Below, piece after piece: positions 8,070 through 16,805 of a DNA stretch of 50,973 nucleotides (position 1 is the stretch's first letter; every line of letters starts with the position of its first letter). Below the pieces are notes generated by a model. The model was not told the DNA's origin. It saw only the letters and a program-made list of their open reading frames with translations, and ran no database searches. The stretch lies in NCBI GenBank assembly GCA_002689925.1, contig NZIO01000040.1, positions 1 through 50,973 on the forward strand. The letters run 5' to 3'. The DNA comes from Candidatus Pelagibacter sp. GTDB taxonomy: Bacteria; Pseudomonadota; Alphaproteobacteria; Pelagibacterales; Pelagibacteraceae. The position numbers and the translations under genes were made by a program.

Positions 8070-8678
8070 TTATATTTTAAATTTTTTAATTGCCTCAAAA
8101 GGTTTAAGTTTTTTATTTTTCCAAACAAAACTCGAGCAAGCTATAAAATTTGAACCACTTAGTAAAATTTTTTTAAAATTAGATCCATTAATTCCACCGA
8201 TTGCAACGATCGGCATATTAATTTTTTTTTTCGCCCAACGCAACGTTGTTAAGTTGGCTTTAAAAGGGGATTTTTTAGTAGAAGATTTAAAAAAAGATCC
8301 AAAAGCAATATAATCTGCACCGTTATTTTTTGCTTCTAAAGCTAATTTTTTTGAATTATGACAAGTAATACCTATTATCTTTTTTTTTCCTAAAATTTTT
8401 CTACTAGTTTTATAATCCATATCTTTTTGGCCAATATGACAGCCGTCTGCATCAACTTTTTTGGCTAAAAGAGGATTATCATTTATAATAAATTTTACAT
8501 TATATTTTTTAAGAATCTTTTTAATTTTTTTTGATATTTTCACTAAATTAGAAATGTTTGTTTTTTTTAATCTTAATTGGAAATATTTAACTATATTTAC
8601 TTTAAGAGTTAGATCTAAATCTTTATAAAATTTATTATTTATTATTGGTGGTGAAAGCAAATATATAATTTTTTTCAA
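8070..8678 (-). CDS. thiE: Thiamine-phosphate synthase (ThiE)
   Basis: ThiE joins HMP-diphosphate and the thiazole phosphate to give thiamine phosphate. At 202 residues it is slightly short but complete. FQLRLK (about 34-39) starts the TIM barrel, KFIINDNPLLAKKVDADGCHIGQ is the pyrophosphate-binding segment, IGITCHN and GADYIAFGSFFKSSTK follow, and PIVAIGGING is the phosphate loop. It is embedded between fba and efp rather than in a thiamine operon, and I see no TPP riboswitch nearby. thiD is about 19 kb away on the other strand. Confidence 0.9.
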   Translation of the reverse strand: MKKIIYLLSPPIINNKFYKDLDLTLKVNIVKYFQLRLKKTNISNLVKISKKIKKILKKYNVKFIINDNPLLAKKVDADGCHIGQKDMDYKTSRKILGKKKIIGITCHNSKKLALEAKNNGADYIAFGSFFKSSTKKSPFKANLTTLRWAKKKINMPIVAIGGINGSNFKKILLSGSNFIACSSFVWKNKKLKPFEAIKKFKI

Positions 8679-8684
8679 TTTATT

Positions 8685-9704
8685 TTATACTGCAATATGT
8701 TTTTCTAAATCTATATTCCATCCGGCTTCAGTGGATAGGCTGTTCATCTTAGATCTATGATTAAAGATTTTTTGAGTATTGTCAGTATCTTTAATATCCT
8801 TTGACCAATTTTTTAGTGCACTTTGCTGCAATGCTCTTCCATAAGAAAAGCTGATTAAAAAATTAGTATCATTTATTTTATTAATTTCATTTAAATTTTG
8901 TGTAGCTTCAATTTCGGTTTGACCGCCTGATAAAAATGCTATTCCAGGTACTTCATGTGGAACATTTTCTTTTAAACATTTGAGTGTTTTTTTAGCTATT
9001 TCAGCAGATGTAGCTTTTTGATTTGATTTATTTCCTGGCAAAATCATATTTGGTTTTAATATTGTTCCTTTAAGATTAACATTATGTATAACTAATTCAT
9101 TATAACATTCTTTTAAAACTTTAGATGTAACCTCATAGCATTTATCAATGTTATGTTCTCCATCCATTAAAACCTCAGGTTCAACAATTGGTACCATGTT
9201 TGCTTCTTGAACTAATGAAGCATATCTTGCTAATGCGTGTGCATTTGATTTAATAGCTAACTCAGAGGGACACAGTTTTGAAATATTATATATAGCTCTC
9301 CACTTTGTAAATCTTGCTCCTAAATTATAGTATTCAGATAGTCTTTCTCTTAATCCATCTAAACCTTCTGTTATTTTTTCATCTTTAGAACCGGCTAATT
9401 TTTTTGCTCCAGCATCAACCTTAATACCTGGAATAGATCCATAGCTTTTAATCAAGTCTGGAATAGTTTTTCCAGAAGATGTTTTTTGTCTTATTGTTTC
9501 ATCGTATAATATTACACCACCTATAAAATTTTTCATTCCCATCGAAGAAAACAAAGTTTCTCTAAATTTTAATCTATTTTGAGATGTAGATTCTACACTT
9601 ACACTAGATAGTCTTTTAGTCATAGTTCCAGTGCTTTCATCAGCTGCTAAAATTCCTTTACCTTTAGCAACCATTTGTTTTGCGATTATTTCTATTTCAC
9701 TCAT
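8685..9704 (-). CDS. fba: Class I fructose-bisphosphate aldolase
   Basis: This Schiff-base (metal-free) aldolase splits or forms fructose 1,6-bisphosphate. The 339 residues follow the eukaryote-like class I pattern: KGILAADESTGTMTKRL (about 16-32), KVDAGA, RFTKWRA (131-137), EPEVLMDGEH, and the Schiff-base lysine in GTILKPNMILPG (Lys217). FLSGGQTE and SYGRALQQSALK complete the site. It is packed with pgk (4 bases) and thiE (6 bases). Confidence 0.94.
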   Translation of the reverse strand: MSEIEIIAKQMVAKGKGILAADESTGTMTKRLSSVSVESTSQNRLKFRETLFSSMGMKNFIGGVILYDETIRQKTSSGKTIPDLIKSYGSIPGIKVDAGAKKLAGSKDEKITEGLDGLRERLSEYYNLGARFTKWRAIYNISKLCPSELAIKSNAHALARYASLVQEANMVPIVEPEVLMDGEHNIDKCYEVTSKVLKECYNELVIHNVNLKGTILKPNMILPGNKSNQKATSAEIAKKTLKCLKENVPHEVPGIAFLSGGQTEIEATQNLNEINKINDTNFLISFSYGRALQQSALKNWSKDIKDTDNTQKIFNHRSKMNSLSTEAGWNIDLEKHIAV

Positions 9705-9708
9705 AAAA

Positions 9709-10905
9709 TTATTTTGTATTTATTTCTATAGCTTTTATACCAGGTAATTTTTTTCCTTCAAGGAATTCTAAAAAAGCTCCACCAGCAGTTGAAACAAACG
9801 TATAATTTTTTGAAAGTCCAAATTTGTTTATAGCTGCGACCGTATCTCCACCTCCAATAATTGAAAAAATTTTATCTTTTTTTGTTTTAATAGATATTGA
9901 TTTTGCTATTTGCTTAGTTCCATTTTCAAAATAAGAGCTTTCAAAATAACCAGCAGGCCCGTTCCACAAAATAGTATTAGAAGCATTAATCACATTATTT
10001 ATTACTTGAATAGTTTTAGGCCCAATATCTAAAATAATGTCTTCATTATTTAATTCTTGTAAATTTTTAATTTTTCCAGGATTTTTCATGTCTTTTGAGG
10101 TCACAACATCTACAGGGTACAATACTTTACAATTTAATTTTTTAGCATCTTCAAAAATATTTTTAACAATTTCTTTAGTATTTTTTTCATAAATTGACTT
10201 ACCAATATTGAAGCCATTTTCTTTGATTATATTATTCGCCATTCCTCCAACAATTATAATATTATTTATCTTTTTCTTAATTAGATTTGAAATAATATTA
10301 ATTTTGGTAGATATCTTAGATCCCCCAATTATACAGGAGACAGGCACCTTTATTTCTGAGGTTAATTTTTTTAATGCATTAATTTCTTCTGAGATCTGCA
10401 ATCCAAAATATGAAGGAATAAATTTAGTTATTGCCTCTATAGAAGCATGAGCTCTATGAGAACAAGAAAATGCATCATTAATATATATATCACCCAATTC
10501 TGAAATTTTTTTTGCAAAATCATTGTCATTATTTTCTTCACCTTCATAAAATCTAATATTTTCTAAAAGCATTACATCACCATCTTTCATCAAATTGATT
10601 TGATTTTTGGTAGAGGGGCTAATTGGCTCTGAGTGGAAAATTATTTTTTGATCTAAAAAATTTGAAAGTTTTATTGCAACATTTTTTAATGTTAGTTCTT
10701 TTATCCATTTTCCTTTTGGCCTTCCTATATGAGAGATTATTATAATTTTAGTTTTTTTGTTTTTTAACATTTTGATAGTAGGTATAATCTTTTCTATTCT
10801 AGAAGTTTCAGAAATTGCACCTTCAAAAACTGGAACATTTAAATCCAATCTTAGTAAAATTTTTTTACCAGTTATATTAAGATCTTTAGTTAGTTGGTTT
10901 GTCAT
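9709..10905 (-). CDS. pgk: Phosphoglycerate kinase
   Basis: PGK reversibly transfers phosphate between 1,3-bisphosphoglycerate and ADP. The length of 398 residues is normal. LRLDLNVPV (about 18-26) and IISHIGRPKG bind phosphoglycerate, LLENIRFYEGEE is conserved, and ILWNGPAGYFE plus SIIGGGDTVAAI form the nucleotide site. It lies 7 bases downstream of gap and 4 bases upstream of fba. Confidence 0.96.
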   Translation of the reverse strand: MTNQLTKDLNITGKKILLRLDLNVPVFEGAISETSRIEKIIPTIKMLKNKKTKIIIISHIGRPKGKWIKELTLKNVAIKLSNFLDQKIIFHSEPISPSTKNQINLMKDGDVMLLENIRFYEGEENNDNDFAKKISELGDIYINDAFSCSHRAHASIEAITKFIPSYFGLQISEEINALKKLTSEIKVPVSCIIGGSKISTKINIISNLIKKKINNIIIVGGMANNIIKENGFNIGKSIYEKNTKEIVKNIFEDAKKLNCKVLYPVDVVTSKDMKNPGKIKNLQELNNEDIILDIGPKTIQVINNVINASNTILWNGPAGYFESSYFENGTKQIAKSISIKTKKDKIFSIIGGGDTVAAINKFGLSKNYTFVSTAGGAFLEFLEGKKLPGIKAIEINTK

Positions 10906-10912
10906 TTTAAAC

Positions 10913-11911
10913 TTAGCTTATATATTCTGCTAAATCACACATTCTTGATGCAAAACCCCATTCATTATCATACCAAGCTGAAATCTTTCCCATATTATTT
11001 CCAACAACACTTGTCAAAGATAAATCTACGATTGCTGAGCTAGGGTTATGATTAAAATCTATTGAAACTAATTTTTCATTAGTTACGTTAAGAACATTTT
11101 TTAAATCTTTTTTTGATGCTTTTATAAAAGATTCATTAATTTTTTTAATAGATAAATTTTTTTTAGAATTAAAAACAAAATCTACTAAAGAAACATTGGG
11201 AGTAGGAACTCTCATTGCAAGGCCTTCGATTTTATCTTTAAGTTCTGGGATTATTTCACTTAAAGCTTTTGAAGCCCCTGTTGAGGTAGGAACTATTGAT
11301 TGCGAGGCTGATCTTGCTCGTCTTATATCTTTATGAGAATTGTCTAAAAGTCTTTGATCAGTTGTGTAAGAATGAATAGTAGTCATAAAACCTTTTTCTA
11401 TATTAAATTCCTTATTAATCACAAATGCTACTGGAGCTAGGCAGTTTGTTGTGCATGAAGCTGCAGAAATAATTTTATCATCACTAGTTATGGATTTATG
11501 ATTTACACCGTAAACGATAGTTTTGTCCGCATTTTTACAAGGAGCAGAAACAATTATTTTCTTTGCACCATTTTTAATGTGTGGAAGACATTTGTCTTTT
11601 GAATTAAATTTTCCAGTGCATTCTAAAACTATATCAACATTATGTTTTTTCCAATTAATATTTTTAATATCTGTTTCTTGTGAAAATGATATTTCTTTTT
11701 TATTAATAATTAATTTATCTTCTTTAAAACTTATGTCTGTATTAAATTTTCCATGAACAGAGTCGTATTTTAATAAACTTCTTGTAGTTTCTGAATTTGA
11801 TCTATTATTAATATGTTTAATTTCAATTTTTTTATTTTTACTTTCTGATAATGACCTAACAATCATTCTTCCAATTCTTCCCATTCCATTGATTCCAATT
11901 TTCACTGTCAT
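10913..11911 (-). CDS. gap: Glyceraldehyde-3-phosphate dehydrogenase, type I
   Basis: GAPDH has 332 residues, starting MTVKIGINGMGRIGRMIVRS. The catalytic Cys153 is in SAASCTTNCLAP. TTIHSYTTDQRLLDNSHKD, RRARSASQSIVPTSTGA and WYDNEWGFASRM follow as in the family. The cofactor loop after the second beta strand reads HINNRSNSET where NAD-dependent enzymes normally have an aspartate (INDL..). This may change NAD/NADP preference, which cannot be settled from sequence. It is 2 bases after tkt and 7 before pgk. Confidence 0.95.
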   Translation of the reverse strand: MTVKIGINGMGRIGRMIVRSLSESKNKKIEIKHINNRSNSETTRSLLKYDSVHGKFNTDISFKEDKLIINKKEISFSQETDIKNINWKKHNVDIVLECTGKFNSKDKCLPHIKNGAKKIIVSAPCKNADKTIVYGVNHKSITSDDKIISAASCTTNCLAPVAFVINKEFNIEKGFMTTIHSYTTDQRLLDNSHKDIRRARSASQSIVPTSTGASKALSEIIPELKDKIEGLAMRVPTPNVSLVDFVFNSKKNLSIKKINESFIKASKKDLKNVLNVTNEKLVSIDFNHNPSSAIVDLSLTSVVGNNMGKISAWYDNEWGFASRMCDLAEYIS

Positions 11912-11913
11912 AA

Positions 11914-13866
11914 TTAATTATTTATCATTTTTTTAACTTTACTCACAATATCATTAGTTGTTAAATTAAAGTGATCATATATTTTTTTGAAAGGAGCGCT
12001 TTTTCCAAAGCTATCTATTCCAAAATTTAACCCATCATCCCCAGTATATTTTTTCCATGAATCAGTTGATGCTGCTTCAATAGAAATTTTAAATTTTGTT
12101 TCATTTAAAATCTCTGATTTGTAGCTATTAGATTGTTTATCAAATAATTCTTGGCATGGCACAGATATAACTTTTGAATGAGTGTTTTCTGTGGCCAATT
12201 TATGACTAATTTCACAAGCTAAATTTACCTCAGAACCACTAGCAAATATAGTTAAATCAATTTTTTCATTAGTTCTTAAAATTTCGTAAGCTCCGTAAGA
12301 ACATTTATTTTTTTCAAAAAATTCTTTTCTTACTTGCTCAAGTTTTTGTCTAGTCAAAGCAATAACACTAGGAGTTCCAGAATTTTCTAAAGCTAATTGC
12401 CAACACTCTGCAGTTTCACTTGTATCTGCTGGTCTAAAAACATTTAAATTTGGTATAGATCTCAGTCCAGACAATTGTTCTATTGGTTGATGAGTTGGTC
12501 CATCCTCACCTAAGCCTATAGAATCATGTGTCATCACATAAATTACTCTTTGCTTCATAAGTGCGGCTAGGCGTATTGAAGGTTTACAATAATCTGAAAA
12601 AATAAGGAATGTACCTCCATAAGGAATTAAATTACTATGTAAAGCTATTCCATTCATTATTCCACACATTGCATGTTCTCTTACACCATAGTGAATATAA
12701 TTTCCTTTAAACTTTTCTGGTTTAATTACTTTATGATTAATTGTTTTTGTATTATTGGATCCAGCAAGATCAGCAGAGCCTCCAATAAGTAATGGCATTT
12801 CTTTTGTAAGAGCAGTTAATATTTTTTCTGAGGACTTTCTAGTGGCTATTGATACTAGATCTAGGCTGGCATTTCTTTTTTCAGTTTCAATAATTTTTGA
12901 TACTTTTTCATTAAAATTTGAAATTATAATTTTTTTCTTATTTTTATTTTCTAGTTTTTCTGCTTCTTTAGTTGCTTTAATTCCAATTTTTTTCCATGCC
13001 TCTAAAATTTCTTTTGGTATATCAAATGGACCATTTTTCCATTTTAATTTTTTTCTTACCAAATTTATCTCATCTTCACCCAATGGACTGCCATGCGCAG
13101 ATTCTTTCCCACTTTTATTTGGTGAACCAAAGCCAATAATTGTTTTGCAAGAAATAACACTAGGCCTTTTGGAATTTTGGGTTTTTTTTATTGCTTTAAA
13201 AATTTGTTTCTCATTATGACCATTAATTTTTATATAATTCCAACCATAACTTTTAAATCTTTGTTCATAATTATCTGAAACTGCAAGACTAGTTGGACCA
13301 TCAATTGATATTGAGTTGTTATCAAAAAACATAACTAAATTTTTTAATTTTAGATGACCTGCTAAACTTAATGCTTCATGACTAATCCCTTCCATGAGGC
13401 AGCCATCTCCTGCAATAACATAAGTTTTATGATCAATATTCTTTTTTCCAAATTGTGATTTTAAAATTTCTTCACTTATTGCAAAACCTACAGCGTTTGC
13501 AATTCCCTGCCCTAGTGGGCCAGTTGTTGTTTCAATCCCACTATTTGGAATGTACTCTGGGTGTCCAGCACAAATAGAATCTAGTTGTCTAAAATTTTTA
13601 ATATCATCTAAAGAAATGTTTTTATAACCAGTCAAAAATAAAAGTGAGTAGAGAAGCATTGATCCATGCCCTGCTGAAAGAATAAGTCTATCTCGGTTTA
13701 TCCAATTAGGATTTTCTGGATTAAACCTAAGGTAGTATTTAAACAATACTGTAGCGACATCAGCCATACCCATCGGCATACCAGGATGGCCAGAATTAGC
13801 TTTCTGAACTGCATCAATCGACAGAAATCTGATTGCGTTAGATAAATCTTTGAAAGTTGGACTCAC
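11914..13866 (-). CDS. tkt: Transketolase
   Basis: This thiamine-diphosphate enzyme of the non-oxidative pentose phosphate pathway has 650 residues. SGHPGMPMGMADV lies near the start, ETTTGPLGQGIANAVG follows, the ThDP/Mg motif is GDGCLMEG...FDNNSISIDG, and the pyrimidine domain has HYGVREHAMCGIMNG and HDSIGLGEDGPTHQPIEQL. The start is GTG at 13866 (MSPTFKDLSN). It is the first gene of the tkt-gap-pgk-fba-thiE-efp-suhB run, and only 60 bases separate it from the divergent coiled-coil gene. Confidence 0.96.
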   Translation of the reverse strand: MSPTFKDLSNAIRFLSIDAVQKANSGHPGMPMGMADVATVLFKYYLRFNPENPNWINRDRLILSAGHGSMLLYSLLFLTGYKNISLDDIKNFRQLDSICAGHPEYIPNSGIETTTGPLGQGIANAVGFAISEEILKSQFGKKNIDHKTYVIAGDGCLMEGISHEALSLAGHLKLKNLVMFFDNNSISIDGPTSLAVSDNYEQRFKSYGWNYIKINGHNEKQIFKAIKKTQNSKRPSVISCKTIIGFGSPNKSGKESAHGSPLGEDEINLVRKKLKWKNGPFDIPKEILEAWKKIGIKATKEAEKLENKNKKKIIISNFNEKVSKIIETEKRNASLDLVSIATRKSSEKILTALTKEMPLLIGGSADLAGSNNTKTINHKVIKPEKFKGNYIHYGVREHAMCGIMNGIALHSNLIPYGGTFLIFSDYCKPSIRLAALMKQRVIYVMTHDSIGLGEDGPTHQPIEQLSGLRSIPNLNVFRPADTSETAECWQLALENSGTPSVIALTRQKLEQVRKEFFEKNKCSYGAYEILRTNEKIDLTIFASGSEVNLACEISHKLATENTHSKVISVPCQELFDKQSNSYKSEILNETKFKISIEAASTDSWKKYTGDDGLNFGIDSFGKSAPFKKIYDHFNLTTNDIVSKVKKMINN

Positions 13867-13873
13867 TATAAAA

Positions 13874-13911
13874 CCTATATAGACTTGATCGACTCAAATC
13901 AATAATATGAT
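13874..13911. promoter_or_regulatory. Overlapping divergent promoters with inverted repeat TTGAT-N8-ATCAA
   Basis: The 60-base gap between tkt (-) and the coiled-coil gene (+) holds an inverted repeat, TTGAT (13885-13889) and ATCAA (13898-13902). On the plus strand TTGATC (13885-13890), 15 bases and TATGAT (13906-13911) resemble a promoter for the coiled-coil gene. On the minus strand TTGATT (13902-13897), 17 bases and TATAGG (13879-13874) resemble a tkt promoter whose transcript would start at or near the GTG. Both -35 elements lie in the repeat. Consensus match only. Confidence 0.4.
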
Positions 13912-13926
13912 TTTAAAATAAAAATA

Positions 13927-14250
13927 ATGAAAAATTATACAGAAAAAGAAAAAAAGTTAGACGAAGCTTTAAATAAATTGCAGCTAATGGCCTCAACTGA
14001 AATTAAATCAAACAAAGGGCTATCTGAATTAGAGCACCAAAAAAATCAATTAATAATTGAAAAAACAGATTTAGACGACAAATACAAGGAATTGTTAAAA
14101 GAAAATAAGATTTTAAAGTCTCAGCTTGAAAAAGTAAAAGTAGATATAAATGCTAAATTTGATAATAAAAATCAATTTAATCAAAAAGTAGATGAACTAA
14201 ATCAGGAAACCGAAAGTTTATTGGATGAAATAGAAAAATGGCAAATGTAA
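13927..14250 (+). CDS. Coiled-coil protein of the DUF4164 type, upstream of zapA
   Basis: This 107-residue protein is almost entirely charged coiled coil, with heptad-like Leu/Ile spacing from about residue 5 to the end. There is no signal peptide, membrane helix or catalytic motif. A small coiled-coil gene (DUF4164-like) precedes zapA in many alphaproteobacteria, and this one overlaps zapA by 13 bases, which supports a shared role in cell division. Family assignment rests on position and character rather than on a specific motif. Confidence 0.65.
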   Translation: MKNYTEKEKKLDEALNKLQLMASTEIKSNKGLSELEHQKNQLIIEKTDLDDKYKELLKENKILKSQLEKVKVDINAKFDNKNQFNQKVDELNQETESLLDEIEKWQM

Positions 14251-14684
14251 ATATTAAGTTTAATGGCAGAGATTATTTGTTGTCTTGTGATGATGGACAG
14301 GAAGAAGATTTAAAAAATTTAGCTCGCTATTTAGATAAAAGATTTTTAGAACTTAAAAAAGGCTTAGGCAGCATAGGAGAAAGCAAACTTATGTTGATCA
14401 CAACTATTAAAATTATTGATGAATTTTTTGAGTTAGAAAAAAAAATTAATTTAAATAAAAATGATTTTAATAAATTGTCATTAAAATTTAAAGAATTAAA
14501 ATCTTTAGCCATTAATTATAAAGATGAAAAAGAATTAGAAATAGAAAATTTAAAAAAAGAAATTACTCAATTTGAAAAAAAAATAGAAACAAATCATAAT
14601 TCCTATGAAAATATGCTCGATAAAGTTACTAAGTCAATAGAAGAATTTATTGATAATAGCGAGTCTTCAAACAATATTCAATAA
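14238..14684 (+). CDS. zapA: Cell division protein ZapA
   Basis: ZapA cross-links FtsZ filaments at the division ring. The N-terminal domain has VNIKFNGRDYLLSCDDGQEE and LKNLARYLDKRFLELKK, followed by SKLMLITTIKIIDEFFELEK, the usual ZapA globular head. Residues about 70-140 form a long coiled coil. At 148 residues it is longer than E. coli ZapA (109), mostly because of the coil. Its stop is adjacent to the next ATG (TAAATG), so the 6S RNA that often sits between zapA and the cyclo-ligase gene in other proteobacteria is not here. Confidence 0.85.
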   Translation: MANVNIKFNGRDYLLSCDDGQEEDLKNLARYLDKRFLELKKGLGSIGESKLMLITTIKIIDEFFELEKKINLNKNDFNKLSLKFKELKSLAINYKDEKELEIENLKKEITQFEKKIETNHNSYENMLDKVTKSIEEFIDNSESSNNIQ

Positions 14685-15233
14685 ATGGTTGATAAAAATT
14701 ATCTAAGAAAAAAATTTATTAATATAAGAAAAAAAAATTATTTATATGTTAAAGAATTTTCATTTGAGCAAATTATAAAAAAATTTTTTTTAAAAAGAAA
14801 ATTAAAAGTAGGTGGTTACTATCCATCCAATTATGAGGTTAATCTTTTAAGTTTATTAAAAAAAATTTCAAAAAAAAAATTAGAAATTTCATTACCAGTG
14901 ATTGAAAAAAATAATAATATGAGTTTTAAAATTTGGAAATTTAAAGATCCGCTAAATGTTAATAAATATGGGATTCTTGAGCCAAATAGATTAAATAAAA
15001 AAACAATTCCAGATATATTTTTTGTTCCATTGGTTGCTTATGATAAGGATTGTAATCGCTTAGGTTATGGTAAGGGATATTATGATAAATATTTATCTAG
15101 AATTAAAAAAATTAAGAAGAATATTCTCACTATAGGAATAGCATATTCTTTTCAAGAACATAAAGATGTATTGTCAAAAACATATGACTTCAAATTAGAT
15201 TATATCTATACAGAAAAAGGTTTATTAAATTAA
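14685..15233 (+). CDS. fau: 5-formyltetrahydrofolate cyclo-ligase
   Basis: This enzyme converts 5-formyl-THF to 5,10-methenyl-THF with ATP. The protein has 182 residues. The N-terminal LRKKFINIRKKN basic helix, VGGYYPSNYEVN, and the C-terminal block FFVPLVAYDKDCNRLGYGKGYYDKYL (roughly residues 110-136) are diagnostic, with GYGKGYYD as the nucleotide/phosphate loop. Lysine content is very high, in line with AT bias. The zapA neighbour is conserved across proteobacteria. Confidence 0.9.
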   Translation: MVDKNYLRKKFINIRKKNYLYVKEFSFEQIIKKFFLKRKLKVGGYYPSNYEVNLLSLLKKISKKKLEISLPVIEKNNNMSFKIWKFKDPLNVNKYGILEPNRLNKKTIPDIFFVPLVAYDKDCNRLGYGKGYYDKYLSRIKKIKKNILTIGIAYSFQEHKDVLSKTYDFKLDYIYTEKGLLN

Positions 15234-15246
15234 AATTATAATATTT

Positions 15247-16056
15247 ATGAATATATTATTATTAGGAGATATTTTTGGGTCACCTGGAACCCAGTCAGTG
15301 ATTAAAAATCTCCCTAAGATCATAGAAAATAAAAAGTTAGATTTTGTTGTTGTAAATGGTGAAAATGCAGCTGACCCTGGTGTTGGAATAACAAAAAGTA
15401 TTTCGGAGCAACTTTTTAATTGTGGTGTAGATGTAATCACAACTGGAAATCATGTTTGGGACCAAAAGGAAGCTATAGAATTTATCAAAAAAGAACATAG
15501 ACTTTTAAGACCAGAAAATTTATTTGAAGGATCGCCAGGCAATGGATATGGAATCTTTAAGACAAAAAAAAATAAAAAAGTAGCTGTTATTAATTTAATG
15601 GGAAACGTTTTTATGAAAAAATGTGATGATGTTTTTGAAAAAGCTAAAAAATTTAAACAAGATATTAAGCTTAAAAAAAATGCAGATTTTATTATTGTAG
15701 ATCTGCATGCTGAAATAACTAGTGAGAAGATGGCCATGGGACATTTTTTTGATGGCAAAGCAACAATAGTAGTAGGTACTCATACCCATGTTCCTACTAT
15801 GGATTTTAGAATTTTAACTAATGGAACCGCCTATCAAACAGATCTAGGTATGTGTGGAGACTACAATTCAGTAATTGGAATGAATAAAGAAAATTCTATT
15901 AAAAAATTTTTGAAGGATCCTTCTGCAAAAAAACATTTTCCAGCTGATGGAAAAGCAACATTGTTAGGTTTAATAGTTAACGCAAATGAAGAGACAGGTT
16001 TAGCAAATACAGTCATGCCTTTTATATTTGATGATCAACTAAAGGCTTCAATTTAA
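15247..16056 (+). CDS. YmdB-type (TIGR00282) metallophosphoesterase
   Basis: This 269-residue calcineurin-like phosphoesterase is of the YmdB family, some members of which hydrolyse cyclic nucleotides such as 2',3'-cAMP. Metal ligands appear in LLLGDIFGSPG (D8), VVNGENAADPGVG, TTGNHVWDQKE, DLHAEITSEK and VGTHTHVPT, all in family order. No signal peptide is seen, so it is cytoplasmic. It lies 13 bases after the cyclo-ligase gene and 2 before yebC. The physiological substrate is unknown. Confidence 0.9.
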   Translation: MNILLLGDIFGSPGTQSVIKNLPKIIENKKLDFVVVNGENAADPGVGITKSISEQLFNCGVDVITTGNHVWDQKEAIEFIKKEHRLLRPENLFEGSPGNGYGIFKTKKNKKVAVINLMGNVFMKKCDDVFEKAKKFKQDIKLKKNADFIIVDLHAEITSEKMAMGHFFDGKATIVVGTHTHVPTMDFRILTNGTAYQTDLGMCGDYNSVIGMNKENSIKKFLKDPSAKKHFPADGKATLLGLIVNANEETGLANTVMPFIFDDQLKASI

Positions 16057-16058
16057 TT

Positions 16059-16805
16059 ATGGCTGGTCATTCACACTGGGCGGGAATAAAACATAAAAAA
16101 GGAAAAGCAGATAAACAAAAATCTAAAATTTTTTCTAAATTATCTAAAGAAATAACAGTAGCCGCTAAATTGGGATCAAGAGATCCAGCAATGAACCCAA
16201 GGTTAAGATCAGCAATAGAGGCTGCTAAAGAAGCTAATATGCCAAAAGACAATATAGAAAGGGCAGTTAAAAAATCTGAAATGAACCCAAATTTAAATTA
16301 TAGCAATATTATTTATGAAGGTTTTGGCCCAGAAAAAGTGGCAGTTATTGTTGAAACCTTAACAGATAATAAAAACAGAACTGCATCTAATATTAGAACA
16401 TTATTTCAAAAAAATGGGGGAAGCTTAGGAGAATCTGGTGTGGCGGCACATCAATTCAAACAAGTTGGCGTTATCAGAATTGATATAAAACAAATATCAG
16501 AAAATGATATTCTAGATTTAGCAATAAATAGTGGAGCCGAAGATTGTATTTCTAAAAATGTACACCACGAAATTATAACTTTAAAAGAAAATTTTTATAA
16601 AGTTAAAACAGAAATTTCAAAAAAAATCAAAGAGTTCGTTTCATCTGGGATTGAATGGCTTCCTATTAACAAGATAACATTAAATGAAGAAAAAACTAAA
16701 TCAGTGTTAAATTTTCTTGAGACTTTAGAAGATGATGATGATGTGCAATATGTATATGCTAATTTAGATGCAGGTAATGACTTTTCTCCAAAGGAAATAA
16801 CATGA
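16059..16805 (+). CDS. yebC: YebC/PmpR family regulatory protein
   Basis: This 248-residue YebC-family protein starts MAGHSHWAGIKHKKGKADKQ, diagnostic for the family. NMPKDNIERAVKK, YEGFGPEKVAVIVETLTDNK and the DNDDD-like acidic stretch LEDDDDVQYVYANLD near the C-terminus are present. Members act as DNA-binding regulators and, in recent work, as translation factors for problematic sequences. Its stop overlaps the start of the RuvC-like gene by four bases. Confidence 0.95.
   Translation: MAGHSHWAGIKHKKGKADKQKSKIFSKLSKEITVAAKLGSRDPAMNPRLRSAIEAAKEANMPKDNIERAVKKSEMNPNLNYSNIIYEGFGPEKVAVIVETLTDNKNRTASNIRTLFQKNGGSLGESGVAAHQFKQVGVIRIDIKQISENDILDLAINSGAEDCISKNVHHEIITLKENFYKVKTEISKKIKEFVSSGIEWLPINKITLNEEKTKSVLNFLETLEDDDDVQYVYANLDAGNDFSPKEIT

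Noticed and set aside
8679-8684. TPP riboswitch before thiE (and before thiD near 27667)
   Set aside because: The gaps are 6-7 bases, and nothing resembling the THI-box motifs was seen.
12755-13219. Plus-strand open frame of 154 residues inside tkt
   Set aside because: Phe/Ile/Ser-rich mirror of transketolase coding sequence with no family match.
14684-14685. 6S RNA between zapA and the cyclo-ligase gene
   Set aside because: The two genes are directly adjacent (TAAATG), leaving no room for it.
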